From Pedobacter planticolens (GTDB lineage: Bacteria > Bacteroidota > Bacteroidia > Sphingobacteriales > Sphingobacteriaceae), in NCBI RefSeq assembly GCF_014172375.1, contig NZ_WNXD01000002.1, positions 1,488,001 to 1,552,000 of the forward strand: DNA of 64,000 nt, read 5' to 3'. Shown here in pieces: positions 26,384 to 35,529 of this stretch (the first letter of the stretch is position 1; each line of letters opens with the position of its first letter). The notes below the pieces were generated by a model. The model was given only the letters and a program-made list of their open reading frames with translations, was not told the DNA's origin and made no database searches. A program made the translations under genes and the position numbers.

Positions 26384-27355
26384 ATGCCCGGAATAAATCA
26401 GATAAAACTCCCTATTACCGCAGAGATTGATGCATTTGAAGCAAAATTCAAAGATTCTATGCATAGCGATGCACCGTTATTAAATCGCATTACGCATTAT
26501 ATTGTAAAAAGGAAAGGCAAACAAATGCGACCTATGTTTGTGTTTTTTGCTGCTAAATTATGTGGTGGTATTATAGAATCTACTCATCGTGGTGCGGCAT
26601 TAGTAGAACTTTTACATACTGCTACTTTAGTGCATGATGATGTGGTTGATAATGCGTACGAGCGTCGTGGGTTTTTCTCCATTAATGCCTTATGGAAAAA
26701 TAAAATTGCTGTTTTAGTGGGCGATTATTTGTTGGCTAAAGGTTTGTTACTTTCGGTAAACAATAGCGAATTTGCTTTGTTAAAAATAGTATCTGAAGCA
26801 GTGCAACAGATGAGTGAGGGCGAATTGCTACAAATTGAAAAGGTGAGACGGATGGATATTAGTGAAGAATTGTACTTTGATGTTATTCGTCAGAAAACTG
26901 CTTCGTTAATTGCTTCTTGTTGTGCATGCGGTGCTGCATCTGCTGGTGCTGATGCGGAAACGATTGAAAGAATGCGCCTGTTTGGAGAGAAGGTTGGAAT
27001 CGCTTTTCAGATTAAGGATGATACTTTTGATTTTGGAACGGATGACGTGGGCAAACCTTTGGGCATTGATATTAAGGAGAAGAAAGTTACGCTACCCTTA
27101 ATTTATGCACTGAATAGGGCAGAAAAACCAGAGCGGAAAAGAATAATAAATTTGGTGAAGAACCATCAGGATGATCCTAAAAAAATACAAGAGGTAATAG
27201 ATTTTGTAAATAGTAAGGATGGAGTGCATTATGCCAACGAAAAGATGTTAGAATATCAGCAGCAAGCTTTTGATATTTTGTATCAATTTGAAGAAGGCGA
27301 TGCCAGAACTGGGTTAGAACAATTGGTAAGGTATACAACAGAACGTAAAAAATAA
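26384..27355 (+). CDS. Polyprenyl diphosphate synthase
   Basis: The 323-residue enzyme belongs to the trans-isoprenyl diphosphate synthases. It has the first Asp-rich motif in LVHDDVVDNAYERR (near residues 83-96), where one Asp-rich position is relaxed as in long-chain synthases, and the second in IKDDTFDFGTDD (near 210-221). It condenses isopentenyl units to make a long-chain prenyl diphosphate, probably the menaquinone side chain in this organism (inference). Its stop overlaps the TerC start by one base. Confidence 0.9.
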   Translation: MPGINQIKLPITAEIDAFEAKFKDSMHSDAPLLNRITHYIVKRKGKQMRPMFVFFAAKLCGGIIESTHRGAALVELLHTATLVHDDVVDNAYERRGFFSINALWKNKIAVLVGDYLLAKGLLLSVNNSEFALLKIVSEAVQQMSEGELLQIEKVRRMDISEELYFDVIRQKTASLIASCCACGAASAGADAETIERMRLFGEKVGIAFQIKDDTFDFGTDDVGKPLGIDIKEKKVTLPLIYALNRAEKPERKRIINLVKNHQDDPKKIQEVIDFVNSKDGVHYANEKMLEYQQQAFDILYQFEEGDARTGLEQLVRYTTERKK

Positions 27356-28410
27356 TGTCGAACGAATTATTATTCATTAGTGGCTTTTTGCTCTTTATAG
27401 TGCTTATTTTAGCATTAGACTTAGGTTTATTTAGTAAAAAAGATCATGTAGTTAGTTTAAAACAAGCGGGTATCATGAGTTTTATCATGGTAATGCTCGC
27501 CCTAGGTTTTTACTTTTTATTAATTTTAGAAGGACAAGAACTACACGGCATTCGCAATTACGCACAGTTAGAACAGATCGTAAAGGCGCATCAGCATCAG
27601 ATAACATTAATTCCTGGCAACTTTGAAGAAAGTTTAAAAATCTATAATCAGAATTTAGGGATAGAATTTTTAACGGGTTATGTAATTGAATATGCGCTTT
27701 CAGTAGATAATATATTTGTGATTGTGCTTATTTTTTCTGCCTTTGCTGTGCCAGAAAAGTATTATCACCGCGTTTTGTTTTGGGGTATTTTGGGTGCTAT
27801 TATTATGCGCTTCATCTTCATTTTTGTAGGTGCTGCATTAATTAACCAATTCTCATGGATTTTATATGTATTCGGTGCTTTCTTAATTTTTACAGGAATA
27901 CGAATGTTTTTCTCTAAAGAAGGAGATGATAAAATTGATACAGAAAAACATCCTGTAGTTAAATTTGCGTCCAGATTTTTTGCTATTCACCCACGTTACG
28001 AAGGAAATAATTTCTTCCATAAAGTAAGTGGTAAAACACTTTTAACACCTTTATTTTTAGTGTTGTTAATTGTAGAGTTTACGGATTTAATTTTCGCTGT
28101 AGATTCAATTCCAGCCATTTTTGCAGTTACTAAAGATGCTTACATCGTGTTTTTCTCAAACATATTTGCCATTATGGGTTTACGATCTATGTTCTTTTTG
28201 TTGATTAACATTATTCATAAATTTCATTACCTGAAAACTGGTTTGGCTGTATTGCTAACCTTTATTGGTGTGAAAATGTTAGCTCACGATTATTTAAAAG
28301 CATGGGGTTTTACTACCGAACATTCTTTACTAATTATACTATTTATTTTAACTGCAAGTGTGGTTGCTTCCTTGGTTTTTCCGAAGCGGAAACAAGCTCA
28401 TGTTGATTAG
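27355..28410 (+). CDS. TerC/Alx family membrane protein
   Basis: The 351-residue protein has about nine membrane helices with the TerC acidic motifs ALDLGLF (near residue 20), EYALSVDNIFVI (near 107-118) and EFTDLIFAVDSIPA (near 225-238). Alx/TerC proteins are manganese-related metal exporters in the inner membrane. It is translationally coupled to the polyprenyl synthase gene and followed directly by a strong terminator. Confidence 0.9.
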   Translation: MSNELLFISGFLLFIVLILALDLGLFSKKDHVVSLKQAGIMSFIMVMLALGFYFLLILEGQELHGIRNYAQLEQIVKAHQHQITLIPGNFEESLKIYNQNLGIEFLTGYVIEYALSVDNIFVIVLIFSAFAVPEKYYHRVLFWGILGAIIMRFIFIFVGAALINQFSWILYVFGAFLIFTGIRMFFSKEGDDKIDTEKHPVVKFASRFFAIHPRYEGNNFFHKVSGKTLLTPLFLVLLIVEFTDLIFAVDSIPAIFAVTKDAYIVFFSNIFAIMGLRSMFFLLINIIHKFHYLKTGLAVLLTFIGVKMLAHDYLKAWGFTTEHSLLIILFILTASVVASLVFPKRKQAHVD

Positions 28411-28450
28411 CTTTTAGTAAGTTAGATTAGTTATCACAATTCGATCTTTT

Positions 28451-28482
28451 AAAAAAACTCACCTATTTGGGTGAGTTTTTTT
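28451..28482 (+). terminator. Terminator after the TerC gene
   Basis: The stem AAAACTCACC/GGTGAGTTTT with a short TATTTG-region loop is followed by a run of T residues. Confidence 0.9.
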
Positions 28483-28619
28483 GGTATAATGATTATTTGC
28501 CAATTTTTTAGAGGGATTAAAATCCCCTATTTCTACGTTTCCCTTTGGGTTCGTTTCTCAGGTTATCGGTGTTTAAACATTAATGACGTTTATTAGCTCA
28601 TTACCCCAAAAGACGATTT

Positions 28620-28647
28620 TTTGAAGGTGATAAGCGATGTACATTTG
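28620..28647 (+). promoter_or_regulatory. Promoter of the candidate small RNA
   Basis: TTTG (28620-28623) and, 16 bp on, TACATTTG (28640-28647) match the Bacteroidota -33/-7 consensus TTTG...TAnnTTTG; the spacing is one or two bases shorter than usual. No gene starts within 240 bp downstream. Confidence 0.6.
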
Positions 28648-28651
28648 CAAT

Positions 28652-28824
28652 GTTAATTCCAAATCGTCCCATTTCGAATTTTCTGCAATTAAAAAACCAG
28701 CTACTGACAGTTATGCCAAACTGAACCTTTAGGCTGATAATGATAGTAAGATTTTAGGAAAGGAGTTTCCTAATTAACAAGTAGAGGACCGGGTCTGGCA
28801 ATGAAAAACGCTGGGCCCTTTTTT
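28652..28824 (+). ncRNA. Candidate small non-coding RNA, about 170 nt
   Basis: The stretch lies between its own promoter (28620-28647) and its own terminator (28791-28824) and has no open frame of useful length. Its 5' end GTTAATT (28652-28658) can pair with AATTAAC (28772-28778). TTAGGAAA (28754-28761) can pair with TTTCCTAA (28766-28773); the two helices share two bases, so a switch between them is possible. The size fits 6S RNA, but I see nothing that proves it. It lies in the 480-bp gap between the TerC and M28 genes. Confidence 0.55.
28791..28824 (+). terminator. Terminator of the candidate small RNA
   Basis: GGGTCTGGC (28791-28799) pairs with GCTGGGCCC (28810-28818) over nine positions, three of them G-U. 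Six T residues follow. The G-U pairs would not pair in the opposite transcript, so the hairpin is directed to the plus strand. Confidence 0.75.
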
Positions 28825-28892
28825 ATTGTAAAAATTCTAAAGCCATATCTCAACTTCGATTCAAAAACCTTAATTTCATCAAAAAAATAATA

Positions 28893-30347
28893 TTGATGAA
28901 GAATTTCTTTTTACTAGCACTCACAAGTTTATGTTTATCTGCCAGTGCTCAAGATAATTTCGGGCCTGTTTTTAGGCAGATTAATACCGAAGTACAAAAT
29001 AATTCAAAAGCTTATGGCACTTTAAAAGATGCTTCGATAACTATCGGACATCGTTTAACAGGCTCTGCGAATGGTGCAAAAGCCGAAGAATATGCTTATA
29101 ATTTATTGAAATCTTATGGTTGTGATGTTAAATATCAACCTTTTGAGGTAGAGAGTTGGGATAGAAGAACTATAGCTGTTAAAGTAGGTAATTCTGCTAA
29201 TGATTTAGCGCCAATGAAAGCCGTAACATTAGCTCATTCGCCAGTATCTGCAAACGTAACTGCCGATCTAATTGACGTTGGTAATGGTTTGGAAGCAGAT
29301 TATCAGCCATTGGGTGATAAAGTGAAAGGTAAAATTGCATTAATCTATTTAGGCGTATTACCAGGTTCTCCAAAAGGAACTGGATCACTTCATCGCTCTG
29401 AAAAAACAGCTATTGCTACAAAATATGGTGCAGTTGGTGTAATTATTATTAATACAGTAAAAGATGGTGTTTTGTTAACAGGTACAGCATCAGTAACTGG
29501 TAAGTTAATTCCAATTCCTGCGGTATGTATTGGTTTAGAAAACGGAATAGCTTTAAAGGAAAAAATGAAAACGGCTAATCAAGTTGCTTCCATTGAGATG
29601 ACTAATTTCTCTGGATTAATAAAAGCTCGTAATGTAATAGCCACTTTTAAAGGAACGGAATTCTCTAAAGAAAAAATTGTTGTTGGTGGGCACTTAGATA
29701 GTTGGGATTTAGCTACTGGTGCTATTGATAACGGAATTGGATCTTTTTCGATAATGGATATGGCTCGTACATTTAAAAAACTAAATCTTAAAACTAAAAG
29801 AACGGTAGAATTTGTGTTATTTATGGGCGAGGAACAAGGTTTATTAGGTTCTAAAGCTTATATAGAACAAGCTAAGAAAAATGGCACACTAAATCAGGTT
29901 AGCTTTATGTTAAACTATGATATGACTAATGATCCAAAAGGGTTTTCGACCACGAGAAAAGAAATGGAACCGTTGTTTAAAAGTTGGGGCGCAGAGGTAG
30001 TTCAACTTGATACTAATTTTAAAAATTTATTTCAAGCTGGAGCTGGCTTGCATAGCGATCATCAGCCATTTATGTTAGAAGGAATACCAACTGGTGGTGG
30101 TGCTGGCGGCAAATTGCCAAACAATTCAGGCCCTTATTATCACTCTGATGGTGATGTATTTAAATTGGTGGATGAACAAGAATTGAGAAATACTGTACGT
30201 TATTCAGCTATGCTTACCTATGCTTTAGCTAACACACCAAAAATTCCAGTTACCAAACAAAATGAAAAAGATTTAGAGGTATTTTTAGAAAGCCAGAATT
30301 TAAAAGAACCGCTAAAAATTGCAGGTGAATGGAGGTGGAAAGACTAA
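28893..30347 (+). CDS. Secreted M28 peptidase, carboxypeptidase Q-like
   Basis: The 484-residue product has a signal peptide (residues 1-20, ending SASAQ), a PA insert (about 115-215) and a complete M28 zinc site: GGHLDSWD (HxD, near residue 268), AIDNGIG (bridging Asp), GEEQGLLGS (catalytic Glu-Glu, near 310), NYDMTNDP (near 345) and YYHSDGD (final His, near 415). Family members hydrolyse dipeptides or peptides from an end. It is extracytoplasmic. It is unrelated in operon terms to the M28 gene at 20814-22517, and in that one the HxD motif is altered while here it is canonical. Confidence 0.9.
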   Translation: MMKNFFLLALTSLCLSASAQDNFGPVFRQINTEVQNNSKAYGTLKDASITIGHRLTGSANGAKAEEYAYNLLKSYGCDVKYQPFEVESWDRRTIAVKVGNSANDLAPMKAVTLAHSPVSANVTADLIDVGNGLEADYQPLGDKVKGKIALIYLGVLPGSPKGTGSLHRSEKTAIATKYGAVGVIIINTVKDGVLLTGTASVTGKLIPIPAVCIGLENGIALKEKMKTANQVASIEMTNFSGLIKARNVIATFKGTEFSKEKIVVGGHLDSWDLATGAIDNGIGSFSIMDMARTFKKLNLKTKRTVEFVLFMGEEQGLLGSKAYIEQAKKNGTLNQVSFMLNYDMTNDPKGFSTTRKEMEPLFKSWGAEVVQLDTNFKNLFQAGAGLHSDHQPFMLEGIPTGGGAGGKLPNNSGPYYHSDGDVFKLVDEQELRNTVRYSAMLTYALANTPKIPVTKQNEKDLEVFLESQNLKEPLKIAGEWRWKD

Positions 30348-30348
30348 T

Positions 30349-30416
30349 TTGTTGTTTAGATGTTTGGTTTTTTGGCATGCAACTCCAACAAACCAAACAA
30401 CAAACCAACGAAAAAA
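30349..30416. terminator. Bidirectional terminator between convergent genes
   Basis: The gap contains GTTTGGTT (30362-30369) and AACCAAAC (30391-30398) with flanking T and A runs, suiting termination of both the M28 and the CBS transcripts. Its repeated AACAAACC units suggest a repeat-derived origin. Confidence 0.55.
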
Positions 30417-30845
30417 CTAACTATTAATATAACTTTCTAATTGAGAAATAGTCTGTTTTTGGTCGGCGATAATAAACTTTACCACATCACCAATTGAAAC
30501 CATTCCAGCTACTTTATCTGCTGCCATAACGGGTAAATGCCTAATGTGTTTGTCTGTCATGGTTTGCATGCACAGCTCAATACTATCTGTTGGACTTACC
30601 GTAATTGGAGTTGTGGTCATCGCATCGCTAATCAGCGTATCTTTTGATGATTTGCCATGCAAAATGATTTTCCGAGCATAATCTCGTTCAGTAAAAATGC
30701 CGAGTAAGCGCTCATCATCCATAATTAATAAAGCACTAATATTTTTATCAGTCATTATTTTAAGTGCATCTAAAACCGATGTAATGGGTTTAACACTATA
30801 AATTTGAACAGGTTTGGTATTCAAGATTTGTTGTACGGTTCTCAT
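30417..30845 (-). CDS. CBS-domain protein
   Basis: The 142-residue protein is a tandem pair of CBS domains (residues about 10-65 and 75-132), with the typical IMTDKNISALLIMD and MTDKHIRHLPVM segments. Such pairs bind adenine nucleotides and act as regulatory modules. Nothing in it suggests a catalytic domain. It is a single gene, convergent with the M28 peptidase. Confidence 0.88.
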   Translation of the reverse strand: MRTVQQILNTKPVQIYSVKPITSVLDALKIMTDKNISALLIMDDERLLGIFTERDYARKIILHGKSSKDTLISDAMTTTPITVSPTDSIELCMQTMTDKHIRHLPVMAADKVAGMVSIGDVVKFIIADQKQTISQLESYINS

Positions 30846-30940
30846 AATAGTTTGTTTATTAGCTACTTAAATTTAGCTAAAAAAACTTTAATTCCAAACA
30901 AGAAATAATGAAAACTATAAACGAATGGTGCTAAGGAAAT

Positions 30941-31348
30941 TTAAATATGAATGATGTTTTTTTGTGCGGCTTTCCAACTCAAATATTTTTCTAAATCTTT
31001 AGCAACTTGTTTATACACTAGACTTAAAATCAGTGCATCATCAACAAAACCTAAGCCTGCAATAAAATCGGGTATAAGATCTAATGGTGAAATAAAATAC
31101 AATAAACCAGCAACAATTGCAATGATAGAACCTTTTGGAATAGTGGTATAACTTCCGTTGGCATATGCTCTGGCTATTTCAAAAAGCAATATTAACTGCT
31201 GCCAAATGCCCGTTAAAGCTCCTTTATGTTTATTCGCTTTTTTTAAACCTTCTTGTACTTTTTCGAGGGTACTGCTTTTATCTACAACTAGTTGCTGAGC
31301 GCTCTTTTTGAAGATATTAAACCTGCTTTTTAATTTATTTAAGTCCAT
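30941..31348 (-). CDS. YkvA family (DUF1232) membrane protein
   Basis: The protein of about 135 residues has the DUF1232 signature LLYFISPLDLIPDFIAGLG-FVDDA (from about residue 82), with the conserved SPxDLIPD and DDA. The hydrophobic stretch is a membrane hairpin. Function is unknown in the family. The start is placed at the ATG; a TTG three codons upstream is also possible. It reads toward the CBS gene. Confidence 0.85.
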   Translation of the reverse strand: MDLNKLKSRFNIFKKSAQQLVVDKSSTLEKVQEGLKKANKHKGALTGIWQQLILLFEIARAYANGSYTTIPKGSIIAIVAGLLYFISPLDLIPDFIAGLGFVDDALILSLVYKQVAKDLEKYLSWKAAQKNIIHI

Positions 31349-31394
31349 AGATATCAATTTATAGTAATCTACATATCAATAAGCATACCTAATA

Positions 31395-32903
31395 TTAAAG
31401 CATTTTTAAAATCTCATCCACATACTTGCGATCATTTGCTAAACGCGGAACTTTATGCTGACCGCCTAATTTTCCACAAGCTTTAAGCCATTTGTAAAAG
31501 GTATCTGCAGGTGCATTATGTACCGTTGGGCGACGCAATGCCATATCTTTGAAGCGTTTTGCATCATAATCTGAATTTACTTCACGTAAAGTTTGATCTA
31601 AAACATCTATAAACTTTTCAAAATCTTTTGGCTGTGTTTCAAATTCAATAATCCATTCGTGTCCACCAACATCTTCACCTTTAAAATAAATAGGACAGGC
31701 CGTATAATCTTTTACTTTTGCACCTGTTTCAATACACGCCCTAGTTAGCGCATTTTCCGCATTGTCTATAATTACCTCTTCGCCAAAAGCATTAATGAAA
31801 TGTTTGGTACGACCAGTAATTTTAATCCTGAAAGGAGAAAGAGAGGTAAATTGAATAGTATCGCCAATTAAATAGCGCCATAAACCTGCATTGGTGGTAA
31901 TAATAATTGCGTAGTTTTTATGGAGCTCTACTTGCTCTAACGATAATGTTTTTGGATTTTCGTCTTCTAAATTTTCTAATGGAAGAAATTCATAAAATAT
32001 GCCATAATCGAGCATCAACAATAATTCTTCTGAATCATCCTGATCCTGTATGCCGAAAAAACCTTCAGAAGCATTGTAGGTTTCCAAGTAATACATGTTA
32101 TCAGAAGGAATAAGCTCTTTAAATTGCTCGCGATAAGGAGTGAAGTTTACAGCGCCATGAAAATAAAGCTCCAGATTTGGCCAAACTTCCAATAGATTTT
32201 TTTTACCAGTTAATTCGAGTACTTTTTTAGCTAAAACAATGGTCCATGTTGGTACGCCAGAAATGTTAGTTACGTTTTCTTTAATGGTAGCCTCAGCCAT
32301 TTTATCCATTTTTTCTTCGTAATTATCCATCAGAGCGATAGAAATATCAGGCGTTCTATAATACTCCGCCCACATGGGTAAGTTTTTTATAAGCACAGCT
32401 GATAAATCTCCATAATGAATATCTTCGCACAGCTGATTTATCTGATGACTTCCACCTAAAACCAATCCTTTTCCAGTAAACATCTGTGTATTTGGTCGGT
32501 TATTGCAGTAAATAGAAATCATATCTTTTCCACCTTTAAAATGACATTCTTCTAAGGCTTCTTCAGATACTGGAATAAATTTACTTCTATCACTTGTGGT
32601 GCCTGATGATTTAGCAAACCATTTAATTTCTGATGGCCAAAGGATATTTTGTTCGCCTTTGAGCATACGCTCGATGTAAGGTTTTAACGTATCGTAATTT
32701 TGGATAGGTACGCGTTCTTTGAACTGACCAACCGTAAGAATAGATTTATAATCGTATAATTTACCCCATTCGGTATTTTGAGCACTAGAGATTAAGGTGT
32801 GTAACCACTCTTCTTGCACATCTAGTGGATATTTCTTAAAAAGCTCAATCTGGTGAATGCGCTTTTTCATATACCAAGTAAAAATAGAATTTACAATTGC
32901 CAT
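31395..32903 (-). CDS. GH3 family acyl-acid-amido synthetase-like protein
   Basis: The 502-residue protein resembles the plant GH3 (auxin-responsive) family of the ANL adenylating superfamily: the ATP-binding motif SSGTTSDRSKFIPV (near residues 94-107), YNASEGFFGIQD (near 272) and the YLIGDTIQFTS motif (near 345) are intact. Plant members join amino acids to acyl acids such as auxin; bacterial members are unassigned. It lies 13 bp downstream of lptB on the same strand, so both are probably one transcript. A role in lipid or envelope chemistry would be only a guess from the neighbour. Confidence 0.88.
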   Translation of the reverse strand: MAIVNSIFTWYMKKRIHQIELFKKYPLDVQEEWLHTLISSAQNTEWGKLYDYKSILTVGQFKERVPIQNYDTLKPYIERMLKGEQNILWPSEIKWFAKSSGTTSDRSKFIPVSEEALEECHFKGGKDMISIYCNNRPNTQMFTGKGLVLGGSHQINQLCEDIHYGDLSAVLIKNLPMWAEYYRTPDISIALMDNYEEKMDKMAEATIKENVTNISGVPTWTIVLAKKVLELTGKKNLLEVWPNLELYFHGAVNFTPYREQFKELIPSDNMYYLETYNASEGFFGIQDQDDSEELLLMLDYGIFYEFLPLENLEDENPKTLSLEQVELHKNYAIIITTNAGLWRYLIGDTIQFTSLSPFRIKITGRTKHFINAFGEEVIIDNAENALTRACIETGAKVKDYTACPIYFKGEDVGGHEWIIEFETQPKDFEKFIDVLDQTLREVNSDYDAKRFKDMALRRPTVHNAPADTFYKWLKACGKLGGQHKVPRLANDRKYVDEILKML

Positions 32904-32916
32904 GCGTTACTAAAGG

Positions 32917-33651
32917 TTATAAATTTTTTCTACGTAGTACAAAATTAGACCCCAAATATACTTTACGCACCATTTCATTGGCTGCAAGTACTTCAGGCGT
33001 TCCTGATTCTAAAATTTTTCCTTCAAAAAGCAAATAAGCTCTATCTGTAATGGATAAAGTTTCTTGCACATTATGATCTGTAATCAGAATTCCGATATTC
33101 TTTTTCTTCAACTTGGCTACAATGGTTTGTATTTCTTCTACAGCAATTGGATCAACTCCAGCAAAAGGTTCATCTAATAAAATAAAATTAGGATTGGCGG
33201 CCAATGCACGAGCAATTTCTGTCCTTCTACGTTCACCTCCAGAAAGTAAATCGCCGCGATTTTTTCTTACTTTATGTAAACTAAATTCATTAATTAATTC
33301 TTCTAATTTTTCGTGTCTTTCTTCCTTAGTTAAAGCGGTCATTTCTAAAATGGCCATAATATTATCTTCAACCGTAAGCTTTCTAAATACACTAGCCTCT
33401 TGCGCTAAATAACCAATCCCTTTTTGCGCTCTACGGTACATTGGGTCTTTAGTAATATCTTCTCCATCTAGTAAAATAGTGCCTTCATTAGGTTTAATTA
33501 AGCCAACAATCATGTAAAACGAAGTCGTTTTTCCAGCACCATTTGGTCCTAATAAACCAACAATCTCTCCTTGGCTTACTTCAAAAGACACATGGTTTAC
33601 AACAATACGTTGTTTATATTTCTTAACCAGATTTTCGGCTTTTAAGATCAT
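32917..33651 (-). CDS. lptB: LPS export ABC transporter ATP-binding protein
   Basis: The 244-residue ATPase powers extraction of lipopolysaccharide from the inner membrane with LptFG. It has Walker [10 protein letters not shown] (near residue 36), the Q-loop, the ABC signature LSGGERRR (near 137), Walker [13 protein letters not shown] (near 156) and the switch His in ITDHNV. The [20 protein letters not shown] stretch is typical of LptB. It precedes the GH3-like gene by 13 bp. The 65-bp gap to recJ upstream contains an ATTTACG heptamer array. Confidence 0.93.
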   Translation of the reverse strand: MILKAENLVKKYKQRIVVNHVSFEVSQGEIVGLLGPNGAGKTTSFYMIVGLIKPNEGTILLDGEDITKDPMYRRAQKGIGYLAQEASVFRKLTVEDNIMAILEMTALTKEERHEKLEELINEFSLHKVRKNRGDLLSGGERRRTEIARALAANPNFILLDEPFAGVDPIAVEEIQTIVAKLKKKNIGILITDHNVQETLSITDRAYLLFEGKILESGTPEVLAANEMVRKVYLGSNFVLRRKNL

Positions 33652-33654
33652 TTA

Positions 33655-33686
33655 TATTTACGATTTACGATTTACGATTTGTGATT
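33655..33686. repeat. Heptanucleotide array upstream of lptB
   Basis: Three perfect ATTTACG units (33655, 33662, 33669) and a variant ATTTGTG follow in a row, 4 bp upstream of the lptB start. Confidence 0.8.
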
Positions 33687-33716
33687 TCCTGCACACTGGC
33701 AATAAGAAATCTAACC

Positions 33717-35417
33717 TCAATCTACTTTAATTCCTTTTATATTTAATTGCAAGCGCTTTTTATCTCTCCAAACATTTTCTTCAATGGTATAACAAACAGA
33801 AAATGGTTTGTTTGGTTCTAATTTAACTTCAAATTCCCCTAAGCCAAAAGCGATGGCTTCAAAAATAGCTGAATTTTGTTGTTTTATACTCAACTTTAAG
33901 TGATTTGTGCCAACAATTTGTGCTGGACCAACCATAGTTACGCCATTACTTACAAATATTGGAGCCATATTTTGTGGTCCAAATGGAGCCATTTGTGTTA
34001 AAACACGATAAAACTTCCCGTCAATTTGGCCTAATTCAATTTCACAATCAATTTTTATTTCGGGAATAAGTAGATTCGGACTAATGGTTGAAGCCACTAC
34101 GCTTTCGAATTTTTCTGAAAATGGAATTAAGTTTTCAGGTTTAATGGTTAGGCCAGCAGCATATTTATGACCGCCAAATTGCTCTAATAAATCGCTGCAA
34201 GAAAGTAGTGCTTCGTATAAATCGTAACCGGCAACAGAACGAGCAGAACCTGTATAATTACCGTTTGATTCTGTTAATACAATGGTTGGTCTGTAATATT
34301 TCTCTGTTAAACGAGACGCAACAATGCCAATAACTCCTTTATTCCAATCTTGCTGATAAACTACTGTAGTTTTTCTATTCATCAACAACTCGCTTTCTTC
34401 AATAATAGCTAAAGCCTCCAACGTAATATTTTGATCGAAAGATTTACGTTCTGTATTTTGAGAATTGATAAATAAACTTTGTTCATCGGCCAACACCACC
34501 TCATCGCTTAGTAAAACCTTAACCGCATCTTTTGCATCACCCATCCGCCCTGCGGCATTAATGCGTGGAGCTAATAAAAACACCACATCGGTAATAGAAT
34601 AGCTCTCGGTTTTACCCGCAATTTGCATTAAGGCTTTTAAACCAGTACACGGATTTTCATTCAGCTTTATTAAGCCAAAATGTGCCATTACTCTATTCTC
34701 ATCCACAATAGGGACAATATCTGCGGCAATACTTACCATGCATAAATCTAAATATTGCTCATATTTTTCATCTGGTAAATCATTCACTTGGCAATAGGCT
34801 TGTGCTAATTTAAAACCAATACCACAACCAGATAATTCTTTAAAAGGATATTCGCAATCTGCTCGCTTTGGGTCTAATACGGCAACTGCATTTGGTAATT
34901 CTTCGCCCGGTAAATGGTGATCGCAAATAATAAAATCAACTCCTAAAGAATTGGCGTAAGCAATTTTATCTACCGATCTAATTCCGCAATCTAAAGCAAT
35001 AATTAAAGTAAATCCATGCTCTTTTGCAAAATCAATTCCGGCAGTAGAAATACCATAACCCTCTTTATGCCTATCGGGAATATAGTACGCAATTTCGCTC
35101 GTAAACTGACTAAAAAAACTATACGTCAATGCAACTGAAGTAGTTCCATCTACATCATAATCGCCATAAACTAGTATTTTTTCTTGGTTTTGTAGGGCAG
35201 ATGTAATTCTAACGGTAGCTTTCTCCATATCCTTCATTAAAAAAGGATCATGCAATTGAGTTAGCGTAGGTCTGAAAAAATAACGAGCATCCTCGAAATT
35301 TGTAATTCCTCTTTGAACTAATAATTGAGCTAAAGAATAAGCTATATTTAACTCTTGGGCAAGTGTTTTACACGTTTCTACATCACCTGGTTCAATCTGA
35401 GCCCATCTTTTTTCCAT
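33717..35417 (-). CDS. recJ: Single-stranded-DNA exonuclease RecJ
   Basis: This 566-residue DHH-family exonuclease degrades single-stranded DNA 5' to 3' in repair and recombination. Motifs are in order: DYDVDGTTS (near residue 81), ALDCGIR (near 140), DHHLPG (near 160), SIAADIVPI (near 232), LAPRINAAGRMGDA (near 287), and GGHKYAAGL (near 408) of the DHHA1 domain, followed by the OB-fold. The length is normal. It is on the same strand as lptB, separated by 65 bp with repeats. Confidence 0.95.
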   Translation of the reverse strand: MEKRWAQIEPGDVETCKTLAQELNIAYSLAQLLVQRGITNFEDARYFFRPTLTQLHDPFLMKDMEKATVRITSALQNQEKILVYGDYDVDGTTSVALTYSFFSQFTSEIAYYIPDRHKEGYGISTAGIDFAKEHGFTLIIALDCGIRSVDKIAYANSLGVDFIICDHHLPGEELPNAVAVLDPKRADCEYPFKELSGCGIGFKLAQAYCQVNDLPDEKYEQYLDLCMVSIAADIVPIVDENRVMAHFGLIKLNENPCTGLKALMQIAGKTESYSITDVVFLLAPRINAAGRMGDAKDAVKVLLSDEVVLADEQSLFINSQNTERKSFDQNITLEALAIIEESELLMNRKTTVVYQQDWNKGVIGIVASRLTEKYYRPTIVLTESNGNYTGSARSVAGYDLYEALLSCSDLLEQFGGHKYAAGLTIKPENLIPFSEKFESVVASTISPNLLIPEIKIDCEIELGQIDGKFYRVLTQMAPFGPQNMAPIFVSNGVTMVGPAQIVGTNHLKLSIKQQNSAIFEAIAFGLGEFEVKLEPNKPFSVCYTIEENVWRDKKRLQLNIKGIKVD

Positions 35418-35529
35418 CTAATTCTTGTTGTTATTCAACGGTTCCCATGACTATAAGTTCATGCAGGTTCCATATATTTGTCCTATCGTTCGTAAATATA
35501 TCATTTAATTTCTTTCCAAAAAACAACCT

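Noticed and set aside
28652..28824. 6S RNA as a firm call
   Set aside because: Length and position fit, but I could not confirm the long central bulge hairpin; kept as an unassigned small RNA.
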